Shown here: piece after piece, positions 8,723-17,728 of the stretch
Numbering within the stretch: position 1 is the first letter of the stretch
How the letters are laid out: each line of letters opens with the position of its first letter
Assembly (NCBI GenBank): GCA_937958105.1
Contig: CALFXJ010000037.1
Coordinates: forward strand, 62,001-126,000
Direction of reading: 5' to 3'
Source: an uncultured Cellvibrio sp.
Lineage (GTDB): Bacteria > Pseudomonadota > Gammaproteobacteria > Pseudomonadales > Cellvibrionaceae
DNA: 64,000 bases
Notes under the pieces: model-generated
Told to the model about the DNA's origin: nothing
The model's input: only the letters and a program-made list of their open reading frames with translations
The model's database searches: none
Program-made: the position numbers and the translations under genes

Positions 8723-8864
8723 TAAAAAACATGAACCCAGGCTCAGTGCTCGTCGCTGGCCGGGCGTTCCCATAATAAATAAAAGCGTTTGCGCCGCCTG
8801 CGGATGTCAGCGCCTTAATCATTTCACTCCCGATTCATCGGAAACATTTCACGAGAGCAGGTTT

Positions 8865-10172
8865 ATGGAAATGACAGTTGATACCGCACCCGCACCCGCA
8901 CCCAAGAGCAGCGTTATCCCCATGGCTATCGTTGCAGGTTTATTTTTTATCCTCGGATTTGCCACCTGGCTGAATGGCTCCCTGATGCCCTATCTGGAAC
9001 TGGTGCTGACACTGACACCCGTGCAGGCATCGTTCATCCTGTTTACCTTTTACATCGCCGTGGTGGTCTTTTCGATTCCCTCAGCCTGGGTCATTCGTCA
9101 CGTAGGTTACAAAAATGGCATGGCGCTGGGCATGCTGGGTATGGCCGCTGCGGCGTTCATGTTTATCCCGGCTGCCAAGACTCATTGGTTTGGTCTGTTT
9201 CTGGTGGCGCAGTTCATGATGGGGGCGAGCCAGACGCTGTTGCAGACGGCGGTGAACCCCTACGTGGTGAAGATCGGCCCGGAGGAATCAGCAGCGGCGC
9301 GCATCAGCATCATGGGTATCCTCAATAAATCTGCCGGTGTGGTGGCGCCCATGGTTTTTACAGCAATGATCCTTGGCGGCATGAAAGACTATTCCACTCA
9401 GGCGCCCACCCCGGAAGAAATTGAAATCCTCGCCAGCAATCTTGTTTTTCCTTATATCTGCATGGGACTGTTCATTGCGTTTCTGGCGATGTGCGTGAAG
9501 TTTTCTCCGCTTCCTGAGCTGGATCTGGAACGTGAAGACGCGCAGGTTGCTGATAAAGGTTCGGTATTTCGTTTTCCGCATCTGGTGCTGGGTGTGATCG
9601 CGCTGTTTTTATATGTGGGGGTGGAAGTTATCGCTGGCGATACCATCGGCTCCTTCGGTCGCAGTATTGGTTACAGCGGTTTTTCCAGCCTTACCTCATA
9701 CACCATGAGCTTCATGGTGCTGGGTTACATCCTCGGCGTGCTGATGATTCCACGGGTGATTTCCCAGCAGAAGGCGCTGATGCTGTCAGCGATTCTAGGG
9801 ATAATCCTGAGTGTATCCATCGTGCTTGGGGACAACACCTCTACCAGTTTTGCAGATGTTCTGTTTGTTCCTTTTGGTCTGCCCGCTCTGCCTAACACCA
9901 TCTTCTTCCTGGCGCTGCTCGGCCTGGCAAACGCCATCGTCTGGCCAGCCATCTGGCCGATGGCACTGAGTGGCCTGGGCAGTTTTACCAGTACCGGTTC
10001 AGCCTTATTGATCATGGCGATTTCCGGTGGCGCGGTGCTGCCTTTTGTGCTGGCTGGCGTGGCATCTATTGGCGATATCGATCGGCAGACTGCTTATCTG
10101 GTAATGACACCGGCTTACCTGTTTATCCTTTTCTATGCGGTTAAAGGTCACAAGATCAGAAGCTGGAAATAG
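8865..10172 (+). CDS. nagP: N-acetylglucosamine MFS permease NagP
   Basis: A 435-residue major facilitator superfamily protein of the FucP-like sugar porter branch, with about 12 hydrophobic segments. Family-typical stretches include FILGFATWLNGSLMPYLE in the first helix, GASQTLLQTAVNPYVVKIGPEESAAARIS and ANAIVWPAIWPMALSGLG. A short Pro/Ala-rich N-terminus precedes helix 1. It imports GlcNAc across the inner membrane by proton symport, feeding NagK. The specificity is inferred from family and gene cluster. A hairpin with a T-run follows directly. Confidence 0.9.
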   Translation: MEMTVDTAPAPAPKSSVIPMAIVAGLFFILGFATWLNGSLMPYLELVLTLTPVQASFILFTFYIAVVVFSIPSAWVIRHVGYKNGMALGMLGMAAAAFMFIPAAKTHWFGLFLVAQFMMGASQTLLQTAVNPYVVKIGPEESAAARISIMGILNKSAGVVAPMVFTAMILGGMKDYSTQAPTPEEIEILASNLVFPYICMGLFIAFLAMCVKFSPLPELDLEREDAQVADKGSVFRFPHLVLGVIALFLYVGVEVIAGDTIGSFGRSIGYSGFSSLTSYTMSFMVLGYILGVLMIPRVISQQKALMLSAILGIILSVSIVLGDNTSTSFADVLFVPFGLPALPNTIFFLALLGLANAIVWPAIWPMALSGLGSFTSTGSALLIMAISGGAVLPFVLAGVASIGDIDRQTAYLVMTPAYLFILFYAVKGHKIRSWK

Positions 10173-10200
10173 TACGGAACAAGGTTTTAAGGTTTTCAAC

Positions 10201-10238
10201 ATGGCTGTTAATGCTCTGCATTTTCAGCCATTTTTTTT
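10201..10238 (+). terminator. Probable intrinsic terminator between nagP and nagX
   Basis: The stem ATGGCTG (10201-10207) with CAGCCAT (10225-10231) carries a 17-nt loop and is followed by a run of eight T. The long loop makes it weaker than usual; it could lower expression of nagX relative to nagK and nagP. Confidence 0.5.
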
Positions 10239-10283
10239 GCAGTTTATTCGCACAATAAATGGTTTGTTTCAGAAGGTGTAATC

Positions 10284-11366
10284 ATGACAACCAAACAACG
10301 TTTTCAGGCATTGGATGTGATGCGTGGCCTGACGCTGGCTTTGATGATACTGGTGAACACGCCGGGTTCGTGGAGCTATGTTTATTCTCCGCTGCTGCAT
10401 GCCGACTGGCACGGTGCCACCCCCACGGATTACATCTTTCCGTTCTTTCTGTTCATGGTCGGGGCGGCCATGGTGTTTTCCCAAAGGGCATTGAGCGCGT
10501 TGGATTTTCCTGCCCAGGCAAGCAAAATTTTCCGACGCACACTGGTGATTTTTTTAATCGGCCTGCTACTAAATTATTTTCCGTTTACGCAGGATCTGGA
10601 GACTCTGCGTTTCCTGGGGGTGCTGCAGCGAATTGCGCTGGCCTACTGTCTGGCTGCGTGGATAGTGCTGTACGCCAACACCTTGTGGCGGTATCTCATC
10701 GCCGCTGTTTTATTGCTGGGATACTGGGCGCTGTTGCAGCTCAGCGCTGATCCTTACAGCCTGGAACATTCAGTGGTTCGTCACTTCGATCTGCTGGTGC
10801 TGGGCGAAGATCATCTGTGGCGTGGCAAAGGCATCGCCTTTGACCCGGAGGGACTGCTGAGTACCTTTCCATCCGTGGTCAATGTGTTGATAGGTTATGA
10901 AGTGACGCGGCATCTGGTTCTGGCGAGTGATAAAAACCGGGCTCAGTGGCAGCTGCTTGCTGCGGGTGCCATGTTGACGCTGGCTGGCTGGTTGTGGCAT
11001 CCCTGGTTTCCGATCAACAAAAGTCTCTGGACCAGTTCATTCGTGCTGCTGACCAGTGGTGTGGGTGTGCTGGTATTAATGGTGCTGGTGAGACTGGAAA
11101 AATTTTCCTGGATGCAGGGTATCTATAAGGCTTTTACCATGCTCGGGCAGAATCCATTATTTATTTATGCCCTGTCGATTCTGTGGGCAAAGACGCTTTG
11201 GCTGATCCCGGTTGGTGATGTCTCCGCTTATCAGTGGCTGTTCGATCAGATGCAAAAAGTTGCCGACCCTTATGCCGCCTCGTTGATCTGCGCACTGATT
11301 CCTGTGGCGGTGTTGTGGGGCGTTGCCTGGTATCTGCATCGTCGGAAGATCATCATCGCCATCTGA
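10284..11366 (+). CDS. nagX: NagX, multi-spanning membrane protein of the DUF5009/HGSNAT-like family
   Basis: A 360-residue integral membrane protein with roughly ten hydrophobic segments. The N-terminus RFQALDVMRGLTLALMILVNTPGSW and the following FPFFLFMVGAAMVFSQR match NagX and the related heparan-alpha-glucosaminide N-acetyltransferase family. In GlcNAc clusters NagX has been proposed to act on or move GlcNAc or chitooligosaccharides; the reaction is not established. It is the last plus-strand gene before the convergent nagA, with a shared terminator between them. Confidence 0.85.
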   Translation: MTTKQRFQALDVMRGLTLALMILVNTPGSWSYVYSPLLHADWHGATPTDYIFPFFLFMVGAAMVFSQRALSALDFPAQASKIFRRTLVIFLIGLLLNYFPFTQDLETLRFLGVLQRIALAYCLAAWIVLYANTLWRYLIAAVLLLGYWALLQLSADPYSLEHSVVRHFDLLVLGEDHLWRGKGIAFDPEGLLSTFPSVVNVLIGYEVTRHLVLASDKNRAQWQLLAAGAMLTLAGWLWHPWFPINKSLWTSSFVLLTSGVGVLVLMVLVRLEKFSWMQGIYKAFTMLGQNPLFIYALSILWAKTLWLIPVGDVSAYQWLFDQMQKVADPYAASLICALIPVAVLWGVAWYLHRRKIIIAI

Positions 11367-11382
11367 TGGAGCGGAATGTCCA

Positions 11383-11437
11383 GGCAAAAAAAAGACCCAT
11401 CAACCACAGGGGTTGATGGGTAAGCGCTTTGTTTTTC
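11383..11437. terminator. Terminator shared by convergent nagX and nagA
   Basis: A perfect 11-bp stem, ACCCATCAACC (11395-11405) with GGTTGATGGGT (11411-11421), has a 5-nt loop. On the minus strand it is followed by CTTTTTTTTG, a strong T-run for nagA transcripts. On the plus strand the T-rich tail lies a little further off (11428-11435) and serves nagX less strongly. Confidence 0.85.
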
Positions 11438-11530
11438 GAGGAAGAAAAACGATTATGGAGAACTAACAAACATCAACGGACAAAAAAATATGCATCACGT
11501 CAGACGGCAACTGCCGGCTGGCGCAGATCA

Positions 11531-12673
11531 TCAACGAGCTTCGGGCTGCCCATCAATCCAGCTGTTAAGCAGGTTCAGCTCATCATCCACCAGAATCATA
11601 TTGGCTTTGTAGCCAGGCTTCAGCGAGCCCAGTTCATTCTCGAGGCCCATCATCGCAGCCGGATAGACGCTGGCCATACGCACGGCCTCGGATAGCTCCA
11701 GACCCAGCAGGGCAACGCTGTTGCGCACGGCGCTCAGCATATCCAGATCCGAGCCGGCGAGGGTGCCGGTGGCGGTGGCGCAGCGACCGTTTTCACTACG
11801 GATTACTTCGCCGTTCAAGATAAATTCTTTATTAGCCGCACCTACCGTTGGCATGGCATCGGTGACCAGCACCATCCTGCCTTTGGTTTTAGCTGCGACA
11901 GCAACTTTCAACGTGGCCGGATGAACGTGATATCCATCGACGATGATGCCGCAATAACTTTCTGCATCTTCCAGCGCAGCGCCGACCATGCCGGGTTCGC
12001 GGCTGGTGAAGGGCGTCATGGCATTGAACAGATGGGTAAAACTGCTTAAACCAGCCGCCAGGGCCGCACGAGTCTGTGCATAGTCGGCGGCGCTGTGGCC
12101 GGCAGCTACGGTTACCCCGGCATCGACCAGTCGACGAATGATCTCCGGGGTAGTTAATTCGGGCGCGAGGGTAACCAGGGTTTTACCCACCTTGAGTGAC
12201 GTCAGCAGATTGAAGGCTGCTTCATCAATGGTGCGAAATTTTTCAGCGTTATGAACACCTTTACGGGCCGGGTTCAGGAAGGGGCCTTCCAGATGAATGC
12301 CGACGATGCCCGGCACCTTCTCATTGATGGCCTGCTCAACGGCCGCGATGGCTTTCTCAACCACTGCAAGGTCGTCACTGATCAGCGTGGGCAGCAGGGC
12401 CGTGGTGCCGTATTGACGGTGCGCCGCTGCGATGGTGCGCAGGGTCGCGACCGAGGGAGCGTCATTGAACAGAGCACCGCCACCGCCATTCACCTGCGTA
12501 TCGAACAAGCCGGGCAGCAACATCCAGCCACCGAGATCGCAGCGCGAGATATCCGCGGGCAGCGCAGCGAGTGGCACGAGGTCGCGAATGCGATCGCCGT
12601 CGATAATCAAGGCATGGTCGTCAAACCATGCTTCTCCGGTAAAAATGCGGCCGTTAACCAGGGCGCTGATCAT
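11531..12673 (-). CDS. nagA: N-acetylglucosamine-6-phosphate deacetylase
   Basis: A 380-residue amidohydrolase. Motifs seen: DTQVNGGGG near residue 59 (NagA has QxNG where other amidohydrolases have HxH), HLEGPFLNPARKGVHN with the metal-binding Glu, AAGHS and HLFNAM with the two metal-binding His, and VTDAMPTVG with the catalytic Asp. It removes acetate from GlcNAc-6-P, giving glucosamine-6-P. The start ATG overlaps the stop of nagB-II by one base (TAATG), so translation is coupled. Confidence 0.95.
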   Translation of the reverse strand: MISALVNGRIFTGEAWFDDHALIIDGDRIRDLVPLAALPADISRCDLGGWMLLPGLFDTQVNGGGGALFNDAPSVATLRTIAAAHRQYGTTALLPTLISDDLAVVEKAIAAVEQAINEKVPGIVGIHLEGPFLNPARKGVHNAEKFRTIDEAAFNLLTSLKVGKTLVTLAPELTTPEIIRRLVDAGVTVAAGHSAADYAQTRAALAAGLSSFTHLFNAMTPFTSREPGMVGAALEDAESYCGIIVDGYHVHPATLKVAVAAKTKGRMVLVTDAMPTVGAANKEFILNGEVIRSENGRCATATGTLAGSDLDMLSAVRNSVALLGLELSEAVRMASVYPAAMMGLENELGSLKPGYKANMILVDDELNLLNSWIDGQPEAR

Positions 12674-13728
12674 TACACTGTCTCCGTAACCTTGCGCAGA
12701 TGGGGTGGTTCATCAGGATTGTAGCCGCGGGCGATGGAAAGAGCGTTCGCCATGCGATAGAAGCTTTGTACGGCGAGCATGGGTGCGATGGCGGGATGAG
12801 CACCTTCTACTACCGGCAGCGAATCGCTGATGCTTTCACTGGCCACGAACACCCGGGCATTGCGCGCGCGGAAGTCGGCCACCAGAGAATCCATCCCTTT
12901 CAGGGTTTGGTCTTCCTGGGCGAACAGCAGCACCGGGAAACCTTCGCCTACGATGGCCATGGGGCCGTGTCTGACTTCGGCCGCGCTGAAGGCTTCAGCG
13001 TGAAGGCCACAGGTTTCTTTCAGTTTCAGGGCTGCTTCCTGGGCCGCGCCAAAACCTATGCCGCGCCCGATGACAAACAGGTTGCGTGCCTCTTTAAGAC
13101 CATCGACGACCGCCTGCCAGTCATTTTCCCACGCCTGTGCGAGGGATTGCGGCAGGGTCTGGAGGGCGGTCTGCAATTCTTTATCACCACTCCACTCGGA
13201 GACGAGATGCATGAGGGCACCCAGAGTAGCGAGGTAAGACTTGGTCGCCGCCACGCTTTTTTCAGAACCGGCCCGCAGAGGAATGACCAGGTCTGCCATC
13301 TGGGCCAGTGGAGAGTCTTCCACATTCACCAGCGCCAGGGTCAGGGCACCACCGGCCTTCGCCTGTTCCACGCTGGCCAGAAGGTCGGGGCTTTTGCCGG
13401 ACTGGGAGATAGCGATGTAGAGCGTGCCTTCCAGCTGCTGACGGGCAAAGTAAACGGACGTGATAGAGGGAGCCGCAGACGATGTGATCAGGCCCAGCCG
13501 GGTCTCAAACAGATACTTGGCGTAAGTTGCCGCATGGTCAGAACTGCCGCGCGCGCAGGTCACAATGGACCGTGGAGCAAAGACTTTCAACCGCTCGACC
13601 GCCGCCGCAACCAGTGAGGCATTGGCCGCAAACTGGTCGGCGATGACGCTTGCTGCTGAAGCGGCCTCCTGAAACATCAGGGTATCTTCTGGCTGCAGGC
13701 GGGAAGCTAAAACACTGGGAGACGACAT
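12673..13728 (-). CDS. nagB-II: Glucosamine-6-phosphate deaminase, NagB-II (SIS-domain) type
   Basis: A 351-residue protein with two SIS domains: ARGSSDHAATYAKYLFE (near residues 58-75) and SQSGKSPDL (near 107-115) in the first, and GRGIGFGAAQEAALKLKETCGLHAEAFSAAEVRHGPMA in the second. This is the isomerising deaminase that replaces classical NagB in many marine gammaproteobacteria, turning glucosamine-6-P into fructose-6-P and ammonia. It lacks the glutaminase domain of GlmS. A NagR operator lies 36 bp upstream of the start. It is the first gene of the nagB-II-nagA operon. Confidence 0.9.
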   Translation of the reverse strand: MSSPSVLASRLQPEDTLMFQEAASAASVIADQFAANASLVAAAVERLKVFAPRSIVTCARGSSDHAATYAKYLFETRLGLITSSAAPSITSVYFARQQLEGTLYIAISQSGKSPDLLASVEQAKAGGALTLALVNVEDSPLAQMADLVIPLRAGSEKSVAATKSYLATLGALMHLVSEWSGDKELQTALQTLPQSLAQAWENDWQAVVDGLKEARNLFVIGRGIGFGAAQEAALKLKETCGLHAEAFSAAEVRHGPMAIVGEGFPVLLFAQEDQTLKGMDSLVADFRARNARVFVASESISDSLPVVEGAHPAIAPMLAVQSFYRMANALSIARGYNPDEPPHLRKVTETV

Positions 13729-13763
13729 AAAGACCTAACTCCAAAAATAAAACGATTTTTCAA

Positions 13764-13775
13764 GACAACGTTGTC
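13764..13775. promoter_or_regulatory. NagR operator upstream of nagB-II
   Basis: The palindrome GACAACGTTGTC, within AAGACAACGTTGTCATT, is identical in its 12-bp core to the site before nagK (7482-7493). It lies 36-47 bp upstream of the nagB-II start codon. The LacI-family gene close by is the likely binder. No convincing -35/-10 pair was identified here. Confidence 0.7.
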
Positions 13776-13941
13776 ATTGTGGACTGATTGAGCGCGGTTG
13801 TAAAGGCATCGCGGCCATTCAGGGTAAATTCTGCGGATCTGGCATCATTCTGGCGCGTGTTTAATGACGGGAACGCCTGTGGTCAGCGATTGAACAGGAG
13901 CTCCAGCCTGGAGGCTGAGGCCCGACTCAGAAGTTGGAGGA

Positions 13942-13966
13942 GGCCCCGACGCAAAGGTTCGGGGCC
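13942..13966 (-). terminator. Hairpin just downstream of nagR
   Basis: The stem GGCCCCGA (13942-13949) with TCGGGGCC (13959-13966) is very GC-rich and begins 7 bp after the nagR stop. Only a CT-rich tract and no true T-run follows on the minus strand, so this is a candidate terminator or a processing-stable 3' end. Confidence 0.45.
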
Positions 13967-13972
13967 GGGGTG

Positions 13973-15007
13973 TCAGGCTTTGCGGCCCAGGGCGGGGCAG
14001 GTGGAATCGCGCACGATCAGCTGCGGGTAAAAACCCTCGCTGTCTACCTTATAGTCAGCGTTATTACTGTTGCGGATACAGTCGATCAGCAGTGCCGTCG
14101 CCCGCTGGGCGATAGTCCGGTTTGGCTGCTGCGCGGTGGTCAGGTTAGGCCAGGCCTGCCGGGAGAAAGGGCTGTCCTCAAAGCCGACGATAGACAGCTG
14201 GTGCGGCACATCTACGCCCTGGATCCGAGCGGCAAACAGGGTGCCTGCGGCAATCTCGTCGTTACAGGCAAACACCGCGCTGGGCTTGCTGGCGGCAGAC
14301 AAGAGCTGGCGGGTGCGCTTAACACCGGATTCAAAGGAGTATTCGCCCCCCAGGATCAGTTTTTTATCCACCGGCAACTTGTTGTCTTTCAGTGCCGCTT
14401 TATAACCCTCAAGCCGTTCGATACTGGATTTGTGAGCCTCATCCCCCCCCAGAAAGGCGATGGCCTTGTGGCCGAGGTCGATCAGATACTGGGTGATGCG
14501 GTAGGCCGCAGTGCGGTCATCGATAAAGATGCAGGGCGCTTTGTCATCCGGTGGATGAGAGCCGGACAGAATGCGCACAAATTTGATCTTGCGTTTGGTG
14601 AGTGCCGCCAGAATCTCCGGCATCTCGGACATAGGCGGGGTCAGCACCAGCCCCCCCACACGGCTGCGATCCACCATACCCAGAACTTCGTCGATGATAT
14701 TTTCCGACTTGGCGTCACAGGGGTGGATGATCAGCTCGTAGCCCTGGCGATGGCACTCGCCGAGGATACCGTGCTGCATGTCAATCACGTAGTTGCTGTT
14801 GGGGTTGTCGTAGATAAACCCTATGGAAGAGGCGGCGCCGCGCAACAGGCGGGCTGACAAATTTGGTTGGTAATTCAGCTCTTTTACGGCTTTCCATACC
14901 CGGTCCTGCAGATCCTGGCCAACGGTAACTTCCCGGTTGATGACGCGGGAGACCGTCTTAAAGGACACGCCGGCGAGCTTGGCAACGTCTTTAATAGTGG
15001 GTTTCAT
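13973..15007 (-). CDS. nagR: LacI-family transcriptional regulator, probable GlcNAc repressor NagR
   Basis: A 344-residue LacI/GalR regulator. The N-terminal helix-turn-helix reads TIKDVAKLAGVSFKTVSRVI (residues 3-22), followed by the hinge region YQPNLSARLLRG and a periplasmic-binding-protein-like effector domain (SSIGFIYDNPNSNY onward; VFACNDEIAAGTL; SIVGFEDSPFSRQAWPNLTT). It lies upstream of nagB-II-nagA on the same strand. The two palindromic operators in the cluster fit its control of nagK and nagB-II. In related systems the effector is GlcNAc-6-P; here this is inference. Confidence 0.85.
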   Translation of the reverse strand: MKPTIKDVAKLAGVSFKTVSRVINREVTVGQDLQDRVWKAVKELNYQPNLSARLLRGAASSIGFIYDNPNSNYVIDMQHGILGECHRQGYELIIHPCDAKSENIIDEVLGMVDRSRVGGLVLTPPMSEMPEILAALTKRKIKFVRILSGSHPPDDKAPCIFIDDRTAAYRITQYLIDLGHKAIAFLGGDEAHKSSIERLEGYKAALKDNKLPVDKKLILGGEYSFESGVKRTRQLLSAASKPSAVFACNDEIAAGTLFAARIQGVDVPHQLSIVGFEDSPFSRQAWPNLTTAQQPNRTIAQRATALLIDCIRNSNNADYKVDSEGFYPQLIVRDSTCPALGRKA

Positions 15008-15331
15008 AAGATATCAGGTGTTGTTTTCGTGGGCGCTAGAGTAGTGCGTAGCGCCGATCTGTGCAATCAACCGGACCGAAACCGGTAACACGAAGTGGAA
15101 CCAGCGCTCCAAATGTATGCAGTTTCGCAGACAATTTCATACATAAACGGGACATTTTCCACAACGGCAAGTAAGACAATGTAAAGCGTTTTTGTCCTTC
15201 ATCTCCATACATGCCACACTATGGCGGTGGCTTAAGGTGACGTCTGAGCTGCAATCTCCTGACCGGGAGCCATTGATCTAAGCGCATCGGCCGCGTTATG
15301 GCTCCTCGATATCTATAAAAATGAGGATGGA
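15008..15331. other. 324-bp intergenic region between nagR and the SMP-30-like gene
   Basis: This region separates divergent genes and should hold both promoters. I see no NagR palindrome, no clear terminator and no confident -35/-10 pair. No open frame with a ribosome-binding site is apparent. Confidence 0.6.
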
Positions 15332-16195
15332 ATGATGAAAATCGCTACTATTTCCCGCTTATTGCTCTCCGGTATGGGAGTGGTAACGGCCCTGGCTTTG
15401 CAGCTTTCGATGCCAGCTTACGGAGCGGAGAAACGGCAACTGGAGCAGCTTTGGGTGACACCGGGACTGCGCGTGCCGGAATCGGCGCTGGTGTATGAAA
15501 ACGGCAAGAAAAAACATCTTTTTGTTAGTGAAATAGATGGTAAGGATGACGACGGTGAAGGTGGTATTGCTCTGCTGTCACTGGACGGTCGGATTGTGGA
15601 TCACGATTGGGTGCGCGGACTCAATGGCCCCAAAGGCATGGGTACCCATAAAGGCAAGTTATACGTTGCAGACGTTAAAGAAGTGGTGGTTATTGATATC
15701 GACGCCGGTGAAATTGAGTCACGTATCCCGGTGAAGGATTCGGTCTTCCTGAATGATATCGCGATAGATAACTACGGGGTGGTCTACGTGTCCGACACGC
15801 GTACTAACAAAGTTCACCGCATTGTCGATGGCAAGGCTGAGTTATACCTCGACGATATCAAGTCGCCCAACGGTCTGCGGACCATTGGCAGCACGCTGGT
15901 GGTTGGCGCCGGCACAGAGCTGCTGCTGATCGACAAAGATAAGAACCGACTCACGCTGGCTAAGGGCTTTGAGAGCAACATTGACGGGGTGGAGATGATC
16001 AGGCCCGGTGAGTTTGTGGTGTCCTGCTGGGTGGGGCTGGTGTATTACGTCTACGCAGACGGCCGCGTCGAAAAGCTCCTTGACACCCGTGATGCGAAGG
16101 TAAATACCGCAGACATCGGGTACGACGAAGAAACCAAGATCGTCTACGTCCCCAATTTCCACAAAAACACCCTCACCGCCTACCAGCTGAAATAA
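15332..16195 (+). CDS. Secreted SMP-30/gluconolactonase-like beta-propeller protein
   Basis: A 287-residue protein. Residues 1-32 are a signal peptide (basic start, hydrophobic core, AYGA-E). The rest is built of repeats of the six-bladed propeller type, with PESALVYENGKKKHLFVSEI, GPKGMGTHKGKLYVADVKEVVVID, NDIAIDNYGVVYVSDTRTNKVHRI and SPNGLRT, the last two containing the N/D residues that usually hold the divalent metal. Probably periplasmic. The substrate is unknown: lactonase activity is possible, but many relatives have other or no known activity. A GAGG Shine-Dalgarno precedes the ATG at 15332. Confidence 0.75.
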   Translation: MMKIATISRLLLSGMGVVTALALQLSMPAYGAEKRQLEQLWVTPGLRVPESALVYENGKKKHLFVSEIDGKDDDGEGGIALLSLDGRIVDHDWVRGLNGPKGMGTHKGKLYVADVKEVVVIDIDAGEIESRIPVKDSVFLNDIAIDNYGVVYVSDTRTNKVHRIVDGKAELYLDDIKSPNGLRTIGSTLVVGAGTELLLIDKDKNRLTLAKGFESNIDGVEMIRPGEFVVSCWVGLVYYVYADGRVEKLLDTRDAKVNTADIGYDEETKIVYVPNFHKNTLTAYQLK

Positions 16196-16269
16196 TCCAA
16201 CGCGCGGCGGCTCCATCCGCCGCGCCTCTCCCCACGGCAGGTCGGATTCTCATACGTCGATTCCCGCAG

Positions 16270-16295
16270 GTCGGATTAGCGCAGCGTAATCCGAC
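16270..16295. repeat. REP-like palindrome (GTCGGATTA...TAATCCGAC)
   Basis: The inverted arms GTCGGATTA (16270-16278) and TAATCCGAC (16287-16295) surround GCGCAGCG. The preceding bases GCAGGTCGGATT occur a second time at 16237-16248, a partial copy. This GTCGGATTACGC-type element is a widespread dispersed repeat of gammaproteobacterial genomes. A separate GC-rich hairpin (16202-16225) lies just after the propeller gene. Confidence 0.6.
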
Positions 16296-16303
16296 ACCAA
16301 CTC

Positions 16304-16609
16304 TCACTCCCCACGCCCATTAAATCGCGCCAGTTCATCCTCGCTCGCGGGCGTTTGATACCGCTCCTTCCACTCCCCATAAGGCATCCCATAAACCCGC
16401 TCCCGGGCATCCTCATAATCCAGCGCAATCCCTTTTTCCTCTGCGGCCGCCACATACCATTTACTCAGGCAATTACGGCAAAACCCCGCCAGGTTCATCA
16501 GGGCGATATTCTGCACATCCTTACGGCTGTCCAGATGGGCCAGCAGGCGGCGAAAGGCAGCGGCCTCAAGGGCTTCCTGGGTATGCGGGTCAAGTTGATT
16601 AATTTTCAT
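16304..16609 (-). CDS. DUF1244 domain-containing protein
   Basis: A 101-residue cytoplasmic protein. The start MKINQLDPHTQEALEAAAFRRL at 16609 is chosen over the frame's upstream limit at 16714 because it matches the family N-terminus. The family signature is visible: HLDSRKDVQNIALMNLAGFCRNCLSKWY near residues 25-52 and DYEDARERVYGMPYGEWKE near 63-81. DUF1244 proteins are small helical proteins of unknown function. Monocistronic. Confidence 0.88.
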   Translation of the reverse strand: MKINQLDPHTQEALEAAAFRRLLAHLDSRKDVQNIALMNLAGFCRNCLSKWYVAAAEEKGIALDYEDARERVYGMPYGEWKERYQTPASEDELARFNGRGE

Positions 16610-16862
16610 CGGCAGAGTCCTTAACAGCAGGTGGATGGTCGGGCCGCGGTAATTAACAGCTGCCCGCGTGATAGGAAGAGCGGGGCAGTTTAGCCTAATC
16701 CGCTCGCTGCCCATAAATTTTCAGGAAATCCACTCAACTAGAATCTATAGTTGTCGATAACAAAGATAGTCAGATCAAAACAGCATACTCATCATCCAGC
16801 CGGACTGCCGGCTACATCCAGCACAACACAGATAGATACAGAAGGTTCAAGGGGAAGTTTGC

Positions 16863-17717
16863 GTGAATACTATTATCGGGGCGGTGGTCGTCATCGGCTG
16901 CATCCTGTTGGGTTATACCATGCACGGCGGCAACGTGATGGCACTGTGGCAGCCGAGCGAAATCATCATCATCTGCGGTGCGGCTTTCGGGGCCATGATT
17001 ATCTCCAATCCCCTGTCCGTGACCTTCGGCGTAATCAAGTCAGCCGGTGCCCTGCTGACGCCATCCCGCTACAACAAGGCCATGTACCTGGACCTGTTGA
17101 CCATGATGTACGACATCTTCAACAAGACACGGCGCGAAGGGCTGATGGCCATCGAGGGGGACATTGAAGACCCGGAAAGCAGCCCTATCTTCAGCAACTA
17201 CCCCGAAATCCTCAGAAACCAGCATGCCATCGACTTTATCTGTGACTACCTGCGCATCATGGTGGTGGGCAGCATGGCACCCCATGAACTGGAATCCCTG
17301 ATCGACCAGGAGCTGGAAGGTCATTACCAGGAGGCGGCACAGGTTCCCGGAGCCATCGCCAAGGTAGCCGATGGCCTGCCCGGCTTCGGTATTGTGGCTG
17401 CAGTACTGGGGATCGTAATCACCATGGGTAAACTGGGCGGCCCGGCCAATGAGCTGGGTGTATCCGTAGCCGCAGCGCTGGTCGGAACCCTGCTGGGTAT
17501 TCTGTTCGCCTACGGTTTTGTCGGTCCGTTTTCAGCGTATCTGGAGCACAAAAGCCGTGATGAAGCGCACTTCTATGAGTGCATCAAAGCCTGCCTGATG
17601 GCCTCGATGAATGGTCTGCCGCCGCAGATTGCCGTGGAGTGCGGTCGCAAGGTGCTCTACCACAGTGTTCGTCCGAGCTTCAGTGAGCTTGAAGAACAAT
17701 ACCGGGCCAAGAAGTAG
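16863..17717 (+). CDS. motA: Flagellar motor stator protein MotA
   Basis: A 284-residue stator subunit starting with GTG. Four transmembrane segments are visible (about 3-20, 32-50, 171-192 and 202-222) with a large cytoplasmic loop between the second and third. The stretch VADGLPGFGIVAAVLGIVITMG contains the conserved helix-3 proline. Together with MotB it forms the proton channel that drives flagellar rotation. motB follows after 11 bp. The sequence is MotA-type rather than the shorter sodium-type PomA. Confidence 0.95.
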   Translation: MNTIIGAVVVIGCILLGYTMHGGNVMALWQPSEIIIICGAAFGAMIISNPLSVTFGVIKSAGALLTPSRYNKAMYLDLLTMMYDIFNKTRREGLMAIEGDIEDPESSPIFSNYPEILRNQHAIDFICDYLRIMVVGSMAPHELESLIDQELEGHYQEAAQVPGAIAKVADGLPGFGIVAAVLGIVITMGKLGGPANELGVSVAAALVGTLLGILFAYGFVGPFSAYLEHKSRDEAHFYECIKACLMASMNGLPPQIAVECGRKVLYHSVRPSFSELEEQYRAKK

Positions 17718-17728
17718 AGGCCGCCGGG

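Noticed and set aside
13934..14857. Long plus-strand frame of 307 codons over nagR
   Set aside because: It is antisense to a clear LacI-family gene, and long opposite frames are common in GC-rich genes.
16202..16225. GC-rich hairpin after the SMP-30-like gene as a terminator
   Set aside because: A 9-bp stem is there, but no T-run follows on either strand, so it is only mentioned with the nearby repeat.
16735..16753. Inverted repeat CAACTA...TAGTTG upstream of motA
   Set aside because: Arms of six bases are too short to call an operator with no second copy or known regulator.
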